A stretch of DNA of 64,000 nt from Arcicella lustrica (GCF_034930985.1 NZ_JAYGIM010000013.1:1-64000), one strand, 5' to 3'. Shown: positions 8,188-16,770, numbered from the stretch's first letter. The notes: generated from the sequence alone by a model not told the origin. Numbers and translations: made by a program.

Positions 8188-9024
8188 CTATTCAGAAAGC
8201 ACAAAGCTAATTGGTACTGTAAATCTAGAACGAACTGCACGACCAGACTGTTTACCTGGAGTCCATTTCGGTACTGATTTAATTACTCTAACAGCTTCTT
8301 CATCGCAACCAAAACCTACTGATTTAAGTACATCTACGTTTTGGATACTACCATCAGTATTTACAACGAATTGAATATATACTTTACCAGAAACGTTTGC
8401 ACGCTGAGCGGCAGCTGGGTATTTCAAGTTTTTCTGTAAGAATTTACCAAAAGCACCCATACCACCTGGGAATTCTGCTTGTTGTTCTACCGCTGTAAAG
8501 ATTTCTTCTTCTTTCGGTTTTGGTGGTTCAACTGGTGCTTCAGGAGCTGTCCCTCTTGCATCCGGATCTACTGGAGGTCCAGCATCTTCGGTTTCTCCTT
8601 TTACAGTTTCAGAAGCAGTGTTACCTTTTACCTCTTCAGGAGGTGGTTCTGGTTTTGTTACCTCTTCATCTTTTTTGATTTCAGGAGGTAAGAATTTCGT
8701 TGTCGTCACCTTTGGTAATTCTTTTGGTGGTGGCGGCGGTGGTGGTGGTGGTGGTGGTGGTGGAGTTTTATTCTCTGGTGGTGGCTGATCAATTTTCATT
8801 ACTTCAGCAGTTACCTCAGTTTTTGCTTTTGCTAATTGTTCATTGATTTTATTATAAATAAATGATAATGCAAAAAGAGAAGAAACCGAAGCTATACCAA
8901 TTATCAGAGAACGTGAAACCACTTTCGGATAAGATTTTCTTAAGATATAAGCACCATATTCTTTGTTCTTATTCTTAAAAATAATGTCATCCAACGTTGC
9001 ATTTTGGCTTATTACGTTTGACAT
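8188..9024 (-). CDS. tonB: energy transducer TonB
   Basis: A TonB protein of 278 residues that passes the inner-membrane proton gradient from ExbB/ExbD to outer-membrane transporters. A short cytoplasmic N-terminus with NKEYGAYILRKSYPK, typical of Bacteroidota TonB, leads to one transmembrane helix (about 38-58). The periplasmic part has a run of 13 prolines (coded at 8725-8763, mostly by one repeated codon), then Pro/Glu/Lys-rich linker and the C-terminal domain (about 185-278) with AEFPGGMGAFGKFL, LKYPAAAQ, GKVYIQFVVNTDGSI and VPKWTPGKQ. It follows exbD on the same strand after 154 bases. Confidence 0.95.
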   Translation of the reverse strand: MSNVISQNATLDDIIFKNKNKEYGAYILRKSYPKVVSRSLIIGIASVSSLFALSFIYNKINEQLAKAKTEVTAEVMKIDQPPPENKTPPPPPPPPPPPPPKELPKVTTTKFLPPEIKKDEEVTKPEPPPEEVKGNTASETVKGETEDAGPPVDPDARGTAPEAPVEPPKPKEEEIFTAVEQQAEFPGGMGAFGKFLQKNLKYPAAAQRANVSGKVYIQFVVNTDGSIQNVDVLKSVGFGCDEEAVRVIKSVPKWTPGKQSGRAVRSRFTVPISFVLSE

Positions 9025-9178
9025 AATTTCTGATGTTAATACTGTTAATGTTTTTCAACTTGAATGAATTTCAAATATAGAAAACCATCAAATTAAATAT
9101 TCATTGAACTAAGATAAAACTATTAATTTAGTTTTCAAAATACTTTGAACTATTTTTTTAGTTTTATTCTAATTTTTA

Positions 9179-9694
9179 TTAAAGACCTGATTTTTTGATT
9201 AGTTTTTCAGAATCTGGATCAATTTCAAGAATTGCATAACGCTTGTTACTAGTAATAGCACATTCATCAAGCAAATCTACCATATTCTTATACTTAGCTC
9301 CTTTTGTCGCTTTAATCACAATCGTAAAATTATCACCTACTCGTCTTTTATAGTCGAATAAAACGGTTCTAATTCCGTCTTTAGAATAATTTGTTTTCTG
9401 AAGTTGAGTTGATGCTTCTGTCGGTAAACCTTGATAGTAATATACTTTCTCGGCATCAGGCATCACAGTTAAGGTTTCAGACATTTTAACTTCTGATTTT
9501 TCTTCCTTCTCTGTTTTATCAGGCATATTCAACTGCATTACTACGGGCTTTGCTAACGTCGTGGTTAACATAAAAAAGGTAATCAATAAGAAACCCAAAT
9601 CTACCATGGGAGTCATGTCAATTTTGGTTGACGCTTTTTTACTGCGTTTCTTACCGCCTTTTTTGCCCCCACCGTCTTGACTTATTTCTGCCAT
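9179..9694 (-). CDS. exbD: ExbD/TolR-type biopolymer transport protein (second copy)
   Basis: A 171-residue ExbD-family protein. The basic N-terminus (GGKKGGKKRSKKAS) is followed by KIDMTPMVDLGFLLITFFML, the single membrane helix, with Asp32 at the place of the essential proton-carrying Asp of E. coli ExbD. The rest is a periplasmic domain with the typical TIVIKATKGAKYKNMVDLLDE region. Together with the other ExbD, ExbB and TonB it forms the proton-driven motor. It differs clearly from its neighbour, so the pair is not a recent duplication; two distinct ExbD genes in series are usual in Bacteroidota. Confidence 0.93.
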   Translation of the reverse strand: MAEISQDGGGKKGGKKRSKKASTKIDMTPMVDLGFLLITFFMLTTTLAKPVVMQLNMPDKTEKEEKSEVKMSETLTVMPDAEKVYYYQGLPTEASTQLQKTNYSKDGIRTVLFDYKRRVGDNFTIVIKATKGAKYKNMVDLLDECAITSNKRYAILEIDPDSEKLIKKSGL

Positions 9695-9747
9695 TGTATT
9701 GGGGTTTAATTGTTGGTAGTTAATGATACTCAGATAGGTTTTATAAG

Positions 9748-9774
9748 ACCCTGCCTTTCAAAGAGAGGCAGGGT
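9748..9774 (-). other. intercistronic hairpin between the two exbD genes
   Basis: Arms 9748-9759 and 9763-9774 pair over 12 positions with one mismatch. The minus-strand tail is CTTATAAAA, not a T run, so this is more likely an mRNA processing or stabilising hairpin than a full terminator. Confidence 0.5.
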
Positions 9775-9803
9775 TAAAACTACTGAGTACAACTAAATAA
9801 AAT

Positions 9804-10409
9804 CTATTGAGGTCTACCTTCAGGAGATGTAACCAATTGGAATGTGTTAATATTCTGTTCCTGTAAAGTACCAACTACTTGGTTGAATACTTTATAGTTT
9901 GAATTAGCATCACCTTTAATAGCTACCTTTAATCCTGGATTAGAAATTTTTGCATAACTAACCCAAAGGAAAAGTTCATTATTGGCTGAATCACAAGGAA
10001 TTCCTTTCAAAAGCCCTTTTGCTTTTGCATCAGAAGGTTTCATTCCTAAGATTTGACGCATTGCGCCTGCTGGATATCCTACGATTTCAGAAGCATCATA
10101 ATTCTTCTTCATTTCAGCAGAAACTGGTACAGAAAGGCGGTTTGCCATTCTTTCCAACATATAATCCTTTGCAGCTTTATCGTCTGTTCCTAAAAAAATA
10201 CCACCTTCAGTACTAACTGATATAGTAAGGATTCCTTTTTCGCCAGTTATTGTTTTCTCTGAAATAGATGACGGTGGAACGATTGTTACGGCTTCTTCAG
10301 GTTTAAACTTTGCAGTAAGCATGAAGAAAGTAAGTAACAAGAACGCCACATCGCACATCGCTGTCATGTCTAGAGAAACACTTTGTCGTTTTGCTTTAAC
10401 TTTTGGCAT
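9804..10409 (-). CDS. exbD: ExbD/TolR-type biopolymer transport protein (first copy)
   Basis: A 201-residue ExbD-family protein. The membrane helix is DMTAMCDVAFLLLTFFML with Asp20 as the conserved acidic residue; a periplasmic domain of about 165 residues follows. It is larger than the neighbouring ExbD and carries an insertion (about 60-140) with ERMANRLSVP and AMRQILGMKPSDAKAKG, then the more typical LKVAIKGDANSNYKVFNQVV and LQEQNINTFQLVT. Its place directly after exbB (77 bases) fits an exbB-exbD-exbD-tonB operon. The two ExbD proteins may form a heterodimer in the motor; that is inference. Confidence 0.92.
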   Translation of the reverse strand: MPKVKAKRQSVSLDMTAMCDVAFLLLTFFMLTAKFKPEEAVTIVPPSSISEKTITGEKGILTISVSTEGGIFLGTDDKAAKDYMLERMANRLSVPVSAEMKKNYDASEIVGYPAGAMRQILGMKPSDAKAKGLLKGIPCDSANNELFLWVSYAKISNPGLKVAIKGDANSNYKVFNQVVGTLQEQNINTFQLVTSPEGRPQ

Positions 10410-10486
10410 AATCTTGTTTAGTTATAAGTTATTAGATAGCGTCATAGAAATAAACCTATAACACTTAGCGCTTAACACAATAACTA

Positions 10487-11326
10487 TTAATTATGGTGAG
10501 TTGCATAGTTTTGGTTGATACTTAAACCAATTTCATCAACGCTATAAGTTAATTCGTCAATTTTAGACGTAAAGAAGTTATAAGCGATAATACAAACTGC
10601 AGATGTACCGATACCTAATGCAGTATTGATTAGGGCTTCAGAGATACCATTTGCCAATGCAGTTGAGTCAGTTGAACCTCCTGAGTTACCTAAAGCCGAG
10701 AACGCTTTAATCATACCAACTACTGTTCCTAAAAGACCGATTAGCGTAGAAACTGAAGCTAACGTAGCAATGATAGTTAAGTTTTTCTCTAACATTGGCA
10801 ATTCCAATGAAGTAGCTTCTTCAACTTCTTTGCTAAGAGCTGCTAATTTTTGTTCTTTGTCCAAAGAACCATCACTTGTTAACTGCTTGTATTTTTTAAC
10901 AGCAGCTAAAGTAACGTTTCCTACTGAACCTTTTTGTTTGTCACACTCTTTCAATGCTGCTTCAGTATCGTCTTTGTCAAGAAGAGCTTGAATTTTACGA
11001 ACAAATGCGTTAACATCACCACTTCCTTTTGCTTTACTGATTGTAATAAGACGCTCGATAGAGAATGTTAAAGCTGTTAAGAAACAAGTTAAAAGGATTG
11101 GTACAATATCACCACCTTTAAATGCAAGAGCTAAAAAATCTCCTTGGTGTGGGTGACCTTCGTTAGTTCCGCCTTCAAAACGTGAACCATCTCCCATCAC
11201 AAAACGGAAAAATAACTGTGCAATAACAAAAAGAATTACAATAACCAAGCCTGCTGAAATGCCGCCTGATTTTTTTTGAGCTGGTGCTGCTGGTTTAGCA
11301 GCTGGAGTTTTTGCTTGTGTACTCAT
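10487..11326 (-). CDS. exbB: ExbB/TolQ/MotA-type proton channel protein
   Basis: An inner-membrane protein of about 279 residues forming the channel of the TonB motor. An Ala/Pro/Lys-rich N-terminus (STQAKTPAAKPAAPAQKK) precedes a first hydrophobic helix (GLVIVILFVIAQLFF); further helices lie in GGDIVPILLTCFLTALTFSIERL, the conserved LTIIATLASVSTLIGLLGTVVGMI stretch and ISEALINTALGIGTSAVCIIAYNFF. The ATG at 11326 is preferred to a TTG further upstream at 11410 because the latter adds an aromatic/basic stretch without family resemblance. It heads the cluster behind a -7 box about 120 bases upstream. Confidence 0.92.
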   Translation of the reverse strand: MSTQAKTPAAKPAAPAQKKSGGISAGLVIVILFVIAQLFFRFVMGDGSRFEGGTNEGHPHQGDFLALAFKGGDIVPILLTCFLTALTFSIERLITISKAKGSGDVNAFVRKIQALLDKDDTEAALKECDKQKGSVGNVTLAAVKKYKQLTSDGSLDKEQKLAALSKEVEEATSLELPMLEKNLTIIATLASVSTLIGLLGTVVGMIKAFSALGNSGGSTDSTALANGISEALINTALGIGTSAVCIIAYNFFTSKIDELTYSVDEIGLSINQNYATHHN

Positions 11327-11445
11327 TAGTTTGGTAATTTTTGGGTTTAAGTTAAAAAACAGTTTTAGGTGATTTTTAAAATAAAAATAATGAAAATAAC
11401 CTAAACGCAAAAGATTCTTTTGAAATATCTTGTTTTAGGTAATGA

Positions 11446-11453
11446 CAAAACTA
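11446..11453 (-). promoter_or_regulatory. -7 box upstream of the exbB operon
   Basis: TAGTTTTG on the minus strand matches TAnnTTTG. It lies about 120 bases before the chosen exbB start. No TTG stands 19-21 bases further upstream, so the assignment is tentative. Confidence 0.4.
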
Positions 11454-11589
11454 ACACAAAATTCTTTTAATTATGATACCTTCTGTATGAAGTTTTTTTA
11501 AAAAAAATATTCAACAAAACCTATGTATTGTACTATAACAATAAATACAAGCATTTTGAAAGATATTTGCAGTACTATTTCAAGAATTT

Positions 11590-11628
11590 GACTTTTCAAT
11601 GAATGTATATAACTTTTCAATGAATGTA
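11590..11628. repeat. short tandem repeat, two units of 18 bases with a 21-base period
   Basis: ACTTTTCAATGAATGTAT occurs at 11590-11607 and again, identically, at 11611-11628, just past the stop codon of the following minus-strand gene. No coding or hairpin role is evident. Confidence 0.8.
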
Positions 11629-11634
11629 TTTTTT

Positions 11635-12030
11635 TCATAAAAACTCCCTAAGGATTGTTTCTAGGATGTTAATTTCATGAGTATTTTCTTTGATTTTCTG
11701 ATAGTCTAAAATACTTATTGTTTTTTCTAATCGCTCATTGTTTCCTTTTATCAGAAGCTTTAGGCTATCGGGTTTGTCTAATAAATTGTTAAGCAATGCC
11801 ATCATTTGTTTCAGACTTGCATCTTCTTCTAATTCAAAAAATACAAGTACTTTCTCAGCTTCTTTTATCAAGCTGTTGGCATAATGAAACGTTAAATTAT
11901 CAGAGTGGTTATCAATATCATAAACAATAACTGATGGTTTTGTTTTCTTGACAAAATCAATCGACTCATTATTATAAGTAATATTATTCCGATTATTACG
12001 TACTTGGATATATAAAAAAAGATTAGACAT
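11635..12030 (-). CDS. hypothetical protein, 131 residues
   Basis: I do not recognise this family. The protein is small, soluble and rich in Asn, Lys, Leu and Glu; it alternates beta-like stretches (NLFLYIQVRNN, PSVIVYDIDN, KVLVFFELEE) with helices (LKQMMALLNNLLDKPDSL, HEINILETILREFL). The order strand-helix-strand-helix with an acidic turn after VIVYDID recalls small alpha/beta folds such as receiver-like or NTPase-like domains, but no catalytic motif is present. It stands alone, divergent from the DciA-like gene with a 104-base gap that contains the promoter of the latter. Start ATG at 12030 has no competing alternatives nearby. Confidence 0.7.
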   Translation of the reverse strand: MSNLFLYIQVRNNRNNITYNNESIDFVKKTKPSVIVYDIDNHSDNLTFHYANSLIKEAEKVLVFFELEEDASLKQMMALLNNLLDKPDSLKLLIKGNNERLEKTISILDYQKIKENTHEINILETILREFL

Positions 12031-12095
12031 TCGGTTGTATTATTAATTTAATGGCTAAGGTTTAATTTATTGGCACTTACAATAACAAAATCTCT

Positions 12096-12103
12096 TAACT
12101 TTG
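12096..12103 (+). promoter_or_regulatory. -7 box upstream of the DciA-like gene
   Basis: TAACTTTG matches TAnnTTTG and lies 32 bases before the start codon. A TTG at 12070-12072 is 23 bases upstream of it, slightly longer than the usual 19-21. Confidence 0.5.
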
Positions 12104-12134
12104 GCACTCATCAAGTTTCAATTGCTGTAAAGTC

Positions 12135-12461
12135 ATGTCGAAAGTATATCAATATAATAAAGAAAATGCTCGTAGAAAGACAGGTACGTCCTCGTTGAAG
12201 GATGCTATCGAAGATATGCTTGAGCTATATAAAATCCGTTCTAAATTTAACGAAACATATATTGTAGCTTATTGGGAAAAAATTATGGGTTCGCCAATTG
12301 CTTCTCGAACCACACAAATCTATATTAATGATGGAAAATTGTTTATTCAGTTAGATTCTGCTCCACTTCGAAATGAATTATTGATGGCAAAAAATAAAAT
12401 TATCGAACTAATCAATAAAGAAGTTGGAGAGAAAATTATTCAAGATGTGGTGTTTCTGTGA
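12135..12461 (+). CDS. DUF721/DciA-like protein
   Basis: A 108-residue DUF721 protein. The family pattern is visible: SLKDAIEDMLELYKIRSKFNE at the N-terminus, then VAYWEKIMGSPIASRT, YINDGKLFIQLDSAPLRNELLMAKNKIIELINKEVG and a terminal IIQDVVFL. DciA is the loader of the replicative helicase DnaB in bacteria that lack DnaC/DnaI; DUF721 proteins of Bacteroidota are short versions often found beside recF. Here no recF, gyrB or dnaA adjoins, so the role in helicase loading is by family only. The gene stands alone between two minus-strand genes. Confidence 0.85.
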   Translation: MSKVYQYNKENARRKTGTSSLKDAIEDMLELYKIRSKFNETYIVAYWEKIMGSPIASRTTQIYINDGKLFIQLDSAPLRNELLMAKNKIIELINKEVGEKIIQDVVFL

Positions 12462-12518
12462 GGTGATTTATGAAGACAGAAACCACGCACAAGAAAGTCG
12501 ATTGCTCTCAGCATAATA

Positions 12519-13022
12519 TTACTTCTCCGAATTCTTTAATTTACTTTTCAAACTAAAATATTTGATGATATAGATGATTGCCAGCAACACCGAAAAGCCC
12601 AACAAGGCGATATACAAACCTTGGTACTTCTCAATTTCTTCTAACATTTGATGATTCTCTTTTGAAAAGCCCTTGTGTCTTTCCGTCAATTCTACCAAAT
12701 CATGATTCTTTTGTGTCAAATCATTATTCTCTTGAATCAATTGGTTATACTTATCAGTAAAAGCGGCAGTAGCATTTGATTGAATGCTTTTGTACTCGTT
12801 GAGAATTTCGTTGTCTTTATCAATAATTTCGGTTAAAGCCTCTATGGTTTTTTGCATATCATCTTTTGAACGATTGCCAAAAAGCCCTGTTGACAAATTT
12901 TCTGATTCTTTATATTTCTGATACAAGATTTCTCTTTCCTCTGTGAGCTCTTTTATTTTGTCCTGAGCCTGAACATTTACAAACACAAAACAAGTAAGCA
13001 ATAATAACAAGATTTTTTTCAT
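12519..13022 (-). CDS. secreted coiled-coil protein with C-terminal membrane helix
   Basis: An exported protein of about 167 residues. The ATG at 13022 gives a clear signal peptide, KKILLLLLTCFVFVNVQAQ; an upstream in-frame start would run through the ftsZ terminator. Residues 20-130 are almost entirely charged helix with heptad character (KIKELTEEREILYQKYKE, LIQENNDLTQKNHDLVELTERHKG), predicting a coiled coil. A single membrane helix (YIALLGFSVLLAIIYIIKYF) and a Lys-rich tail close the protein, so it is anchored in the inner membrane with the coil in the periplasm. Family unknown. It lies directly downstream of ftsZ, past a terminator hairpin. Confidence 0.75.
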   Translation of the reverse strand: MKKILLLLLTCFVFVNVQAQDKIKELTEEREILYQKYKESENLSTGLFGNRSKDDMQKTIEALTEIIDKDNEILNEYKSIQSNATAAFTDKYNQLIQENNDLTQKNHDLVELTERHKGFSKENHQMLEEIEKYQGLYIALLGFSVLLAIIYIIKYFSLKSKLKNSEK

Positions 13023-13053
13023 TGATTTATCTATTGTGAAAATTGAAATACTG

Positions 13054-13092
13054 TTTAATAAAAATCCCACAAGAATTGGCGCTTGCGGGATT
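13054..13092 (-). terminator. terminator of ftsZ
   Basis: Arms 13063-13073 and 13082-13092 form an 11-base stem with one G-U pair on the minus strand and an 8-base loop, followed in that direction by TTTTTATT. It starts 27 bases after the ftsZ stop codon. Confidence 0.8.
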
Positions 13093-13118
13093 GGTATGTT
13101 AAAATCTATCAATTACAA

Positions 13119-14438
13119 CTATAATGAATGTGTCTGATAATCAAGCTCTAATATTTCAGAAATATCTAACAATTTAACATTATAACGCTGAAAAGCTGGC
13201 GTGTCGTAATCTTCAATATCTGTTGGCATTTTATTCGAGAAATCGTCAATCATTTTACGAAGTCTTGGTGTATCATCTTCACGAGGTGGGAAAACATGTT
13301 TTATAGCTTGTTTTTCCTCTTCAATTACCTCCTCCTCTTCTTCTTCGTACACTTCTTCCTCAACTTTTGAAATTTGCAAGGTTACAGGCTCTTTCAAACC
13401 TTTTTTGGCATGATTCCCATTTAACCCTTGTTTTATAGGAGTACGGACAGGACCATCAGGTAAATCAAAGCCCGCTGCAATTACCGTGATACTCATATCA
13501 TCACCAAGATTATTATCAATGATAAAACCGAGTTTGAATCCAGCAGGAGAATTTCCGATGGCTTCCATGATATGTGCAGTAATAGCCGTTTGTTCTTTTA
13601 CCGCCATTACTTTTTGCTCGCTGGTAGCAATTGTAACAAGAATACGTTTTGCACCTTTAATATCACGATTATTCAATAATGGTGAATCAAGGGCTTTTTC
13701 GATTACTTCTTTTGCTCTGTTTGGACCTTTCGCCGTAGCTGTACTCATTACAGCTTGCCCAGCATTGCTCAATACTTTCTTAACATCTTTAAAGTCAGCA
13801 TTGATTTTACCAGATTTTGTAATTACTTCCGCTACCGATTTCGCCGCATTTGCCAATACATCATCTGCATGTTCAAAGGCTTCCAAGATGTTTAAATCTT
13901 CGTATATTTCTAACAACTTATCATTCAGAACAACCAAAACAGTATCACAAGTACGTTGTAATTCCGCAATTCCACGATTAGCCGCTTCAATTTTTTCAGT
14001 TCCTTCCCATGAATACGGAGCCGTTACGATAGCAACTGTTAGAATATCTAATTCTTTAGCAATTCTAGCAATTTCTGGTGCAGCACCTGTACCAGTTCCT
14101 CCACCCATACCAGCAGTAATAAAAACCATTCTGGTACTTGGTTGAAGAAGTGCTTTTATTTGCGCTTCACTTTCTAATGCTGCCAATCGTCCTTGTTCTG
14201 GTTCTGTACCAGCTCCAAGTCCTTCAGTTAAGATTTCGCCTAATTGTAATTTTACAGGAACAGTGTTATCATTCAGCGCCTGTAAATCGGTATTACAAAC
14301 AACAAAATCTACGTCATCAATCCCCATTTCGTACATGTGACGAACAGCATTACTTCCTCCTCCGCCGACTCCAATCACTTTAATGATATTGTCTTTTGTA
14401 TCAGATGAAATTTCAATATTATGTTCAAAAAAATCCAT
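13119..14438 (-). CDS. ftsZ: cell division GTPase FtsZ
   Basis: The tubulin-like GTPase that forms the division ring, 439 residues. GVGGGGSNAV (about 23-32) starts the nucleotide-binding fold, the tubulin signature GMGGGTGTGAAP follows near 110-121, and the synergy loop NADFKDV near 214 supplies the catalytic acidic residues. The GTPase core ends around residue 325 (ITVIAAGF). The linker contains an acidic stretch (YEEEEEEVIEEEKQ). The C-terminal tail has YDTPAFQR, which resembles the peptide that binds FtsA/ZipA in E. coli (D-I-P-A-F-L-R), and then a short unusual end LDISEILELDYQTHSL. No ftsA, ftsQ or mur genes adjoin, so it lies outside a dcw cluster. It follows the M28 peptidase gene by 75 bases. 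Confidence 0.97.
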   Translation of the reverse strand: MDFFEHNIEISSDTKDNIIKVIGVGGGGSNAVRHMYEMGIDDVDFVVCNTDLQALNDNTVPVKLQLGEILTEGLGAGTEPEQGRLAALESEAQIKALLQPSTRMVFITAGMGGGTGTGAAPEIARIAKELDILTVAIVTAPYSWEGTEKIEAANRGIAELQRTCDTVLVVLNDKLLEIYEDLNILEAFEHADDVLANAAKSVAEVITKSGKINADFKDVKKVLSNAGQAVMSTATAKGPNRAKEVIEKALDSPLLNNRDIKGAKRILVTIATSEQKVMAVKEQTAITAHIMEAIGNSPAGFKLGFIIDNNLGDDMSITVIAAGFDLPDGPVRTPIKQGLNGNHAKKGLKEPVTLQISKVEEEVYEEEEEEVIEEEKQAIKHVFPPREDDTPRLRKMIDDFSNKMPTDIEDYDTPAFQRYNVKLLDISEILELDYQTHSL

Positions 14439-14513
14439 ATTATTTAAATCATTAATTAAGGATTAACCAATTAGCGAACAGTCGGTTGAATGTTTCAGAA
14501 TATCGTAAATACA

Positions 14514-16007
14514 TTATTCTTCAGTTCCCCATTTCCATTCTCTACCAAGTTCTAATTCTTTTCTAAGGTTTTGTTTTATGAAAAAATCTCTCGTCGAGTA
14601 AAAGTCTAATTTCTTTGCTGGAATTTTATCAACATTGGCAATTCCGTACAACATCATCGCTGTATATCTTACAGTATTTACCATTTCATTTTTGTTGATT
14701 AAATCAAAACGGTCACAATTGGCATGATAACACCCTACTGCATCCGGCGAAATTCCACCAATTGGCGAAGCCGTTGGAATACCTTCCAACATAAAACTTT
14801 GATGGTCTGAATGAAGCCCCGCTTGATTGATTACATTGTTTTTATATTCTGGAGAAGCCTTTTTCATGTACTCTCCTATTTTAGTAAACAATGCTACCAT
14901 TTCTTCCCTACCTGATGTGTTGAATCCATTAGCGTTATTCGCCATATCCAGATTAAACATAAAGGCTACTTTCTCTAGCGAATTATTTCTTTTACTTTTT
15001 TCAATCATCGCTTTTGAACCCAATAGTCCTTCTTCTTCACCCATGAACATCACAAATTCAATCGTTCTTTTAGATTTCAAATTCAAGGCTTTGAAAGCAC
15101 GAGCAATATCTAAAATAGAAAATGAACCAATACCATTATCCAATGCACCAGTAGCTAAATCCCATGAATCAAGATGACCACCAATTACGATTTTCTCATC
15201 ACGGTACTTTTTGTTATCTCCTTTGATAGTTGCAATCACATTACGAGCTTTAATCATTTTACTAAAGTTCTTCATATCAATTACTCCCATCAAATTGGGT
15301 TGTTCGCTCATCCAAGAACGGATTCTGATGCCACTTTCTAAAGAAACACAAACCGCAGGAATCGCAATTAAACTACCTGTAACCGAAGCTGTACCTGTTA
15401 ATAAGACATTTCCTTTTACAGTATTCACAAAAATTACTCCTGCCGCACCATATTGCATGGCTAAGGCTGTTTTTTCTGAACGATGCAAATTACGAGTACC
15501 TTTAAAAGGTGCTAATAATCCAAGATTCACTAAAGCGATTTTGCCAGGAAGCTGTTCTTTTACTGCTTGAAAATCTGGTTCTAATCCATTACCAACATCT
15601 ACCAATTCCGCAGTAACTTTTGCTTCAACGGGTGTCATTGCTAAAGATACTACTTCTACATCTTGAAAATTGTCACTTTTCTTTGGAGCGATTGATAAGG
15701 TAACGGTATCTCTCGACCAAGCTTCTACTTGAAATGGCTGATACTTTACATCTTTGAAACCATACGATTTCAGCAAATTATAAGTATATTCTTCTGCTTT
15801 TTTTCCGTTTGAACTTCCCGTAAGACGGTGTCCAATTGTTTTGCAGGCATCTCCCAAAGTTTCGTAAGCACGACTGTTGGCTAATACTTCATCATTAATT
15901 TGCTTGAAGGTTTCAATTAATTCTTCGTCTTCATCCACTAATGGACTGAATGCAGCTGTTGAAGTAATAAGTATTAAAATTAAAAAAAAGTAAAGGTTTA
16001 TTTTCAT
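14514..16007 (-). CDS. secreted M28-family zinc aminopeptidase/carboxypeptidase
   Basis: A secreted peptidase of 497 residues with an N-terminal signal peptide (INLYFFLILILITSTAAF). A PA-like inserted domain lies about 125-255 and the M28 catalytic domain about 260-470. Zinc ligands are visible in the expected order: His in GGHLDSWD, bridging Asp in GALDNGIG, Glu pair in GEEEGLLGS, Asp in NLDMAN and His in CYHANCD. It resembles the carboxypeptidase Q branch of M28, which removes terminal residues from peptides with a di-zinc centre. All ligands are present, so it should be active in the periplasm. It precedes ftsZ on the same strand, with no hairpin between. Confidence 0.93.
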   Translation of the reverse strand: MKINLYFFLILILITSTAAFSPLVDEDEELIETFKQINDEVLANSRAYETLGDACKTIGHRLTGSSNGKKAEEYTYNLLKSYGFKDVKYQPFQVEAWSRDTVTLSIAPKKSDNFQDVEVVSLAMTPVEAKVTAELVDVGNGLEPDFQAVKEQLPGKIALVNLGLLAPFKGTRNLHRSEKTALAMQYGAAGVIFVNTVKGNVLLTGTASVTGSLIAIPAVCVSLESGIRIRSWMSEQPNLMGVIDMKNFSKMIKARNVIATIKGDNKKYRDEKIVIGGHLDSWDLATGALDNGIGSFSILDIARAFKALNLKSKRTIEFVMFMGEEEGLLGSKAMIEKSKRNNSLEKVAFMFNLDMANNANGFNTSGREEMVALFTKIGEYMKKASPEYKNNVINQAGLHSDHQSFMLEGIPTASPIGGISPDAVGCYHANCDRFDLINKNEMVNTVRYTAMMLYGIANVDKIPAKKLDFYSTRDFFIKQNLRKELELGREWKWGTEE

Positions 16008-16123
16008 TTTGGTTTGTTGTGAAATAAGAAATAATAAGGGAATTTACAAAAAAACTCGACAAACTCTAAATATTAAAAATAAGAATAAACCTTAATTATT
16101 TCAGCAATACTTTTCGCATTGGC

Positions 16124-16675
16124 TTACTGCTTGTTCTCTACAACGTACTGTTTAGGATATATTTCTTTTTGATACTTGTCCCAATCGCCTTTACGATAGT
16201 GGTCGTCGCCAAAAAAAGTAATTACTTGATGAAACTGTTTGGCTTCTTGATAACCCGCCACAGGTTGAATCATATTGAATTTTTCATCCAAATATACAAT
16301 CGTCGGAAAGCTCATTTTGCCTTGTAAAAGTGCTACTCCTGCTTGGTTATAGCCATTCTCCCAAATATATTGTTGTTTGCCAATTCTAAGAGTATCTTTC
16401 ATTTCGGCATCCAATTTTACTGCATAATATTTTTGATTGACGAACTCTACTACTTTTTCGTCTGTAAATGTTTTTTGGTCCATCACTTTGCACCAACCAC
16501 ACCAGCCAGTATATACATCTACTAAAATTTTGCGTGGTTCTTTTTCTGTTGCAGCAAAAGCTTGTTCCAAAGTCATCCAATTGATTTTAGCTTTAACTGG
16601 TTTAGCTGCTGTTACTTGTGCTTTTCCAACAAAAGCCATCAGACAAAAAAATAATGTTACAAATATGTTTTTCAT
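16124..16675 (-). CDS. exported thioredoxin-fold protein (WCGWC)
   Basis: An exported thioredoxin-like protein of 183 residues. The ATG at 16675 gives a signal peptide (KNIFVTLFFCLMAFVGKAQ); a GTG four codons upstream is less likely. The active-site sequence VYTGWCGWCKVMDQKTF has two Cys separated by Gly-Trp rather than the usual Gly-Pro, as in the DUF255/thioredoxin_7 group. KMSFPTIVYLDE supplies the cis-Pro loop. Such proteins act as periplasmic thiol-disulfide reductases or chaperone-like partners. It has its own -7 box (TATCTTTG at 16778-16771) and no operon partners. Confidence 0.9.
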   Translation of the reverse strand: MKNIFVTLFFCLMAFVGKAQVTAAKPVKAKINWMTLEQAFAATEKEPRKILVDVYTGWCGWCKVMDQKTFTDEKVVEFVNQKYYAVKLDAEMKDTLRIGKQQYIWENGYNQAGVALLQGKMSFPTIVYLDEKFNMIQPVAGYQEAKQFHQVITFFGDDHYRKGDWDKYQKEIYPKQYVVENKQ

Positions 16676-16770
16676 GATTCTTAGCACAATAATCTAAAAA
16701 ATTGAATATTAAAATGAGCCAACAAAGTGTTGCAATTCAAAAATACTGGAGAAAATAGTACCCCTATTTA

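Noticed and set aside
8479..8691. Plus-strand frame inside tonB, rich in Phe, Arg and Trp
   Set aside because: Low-complexity shadow of the Pro/Glu/Lys linker of tonB.
10626..10991. Plus-strand open frame inside exbB
   Set aside because: Antisense shadow of a conserved gene with no start signal.
13486..14145. Long plus-strand open frame (219 codons) inside ftsZ
   Set aside because: It lies entirely antisense to ftsZ, has Ala/Thr/Ser-rich nonsense composition and no family resemblance.
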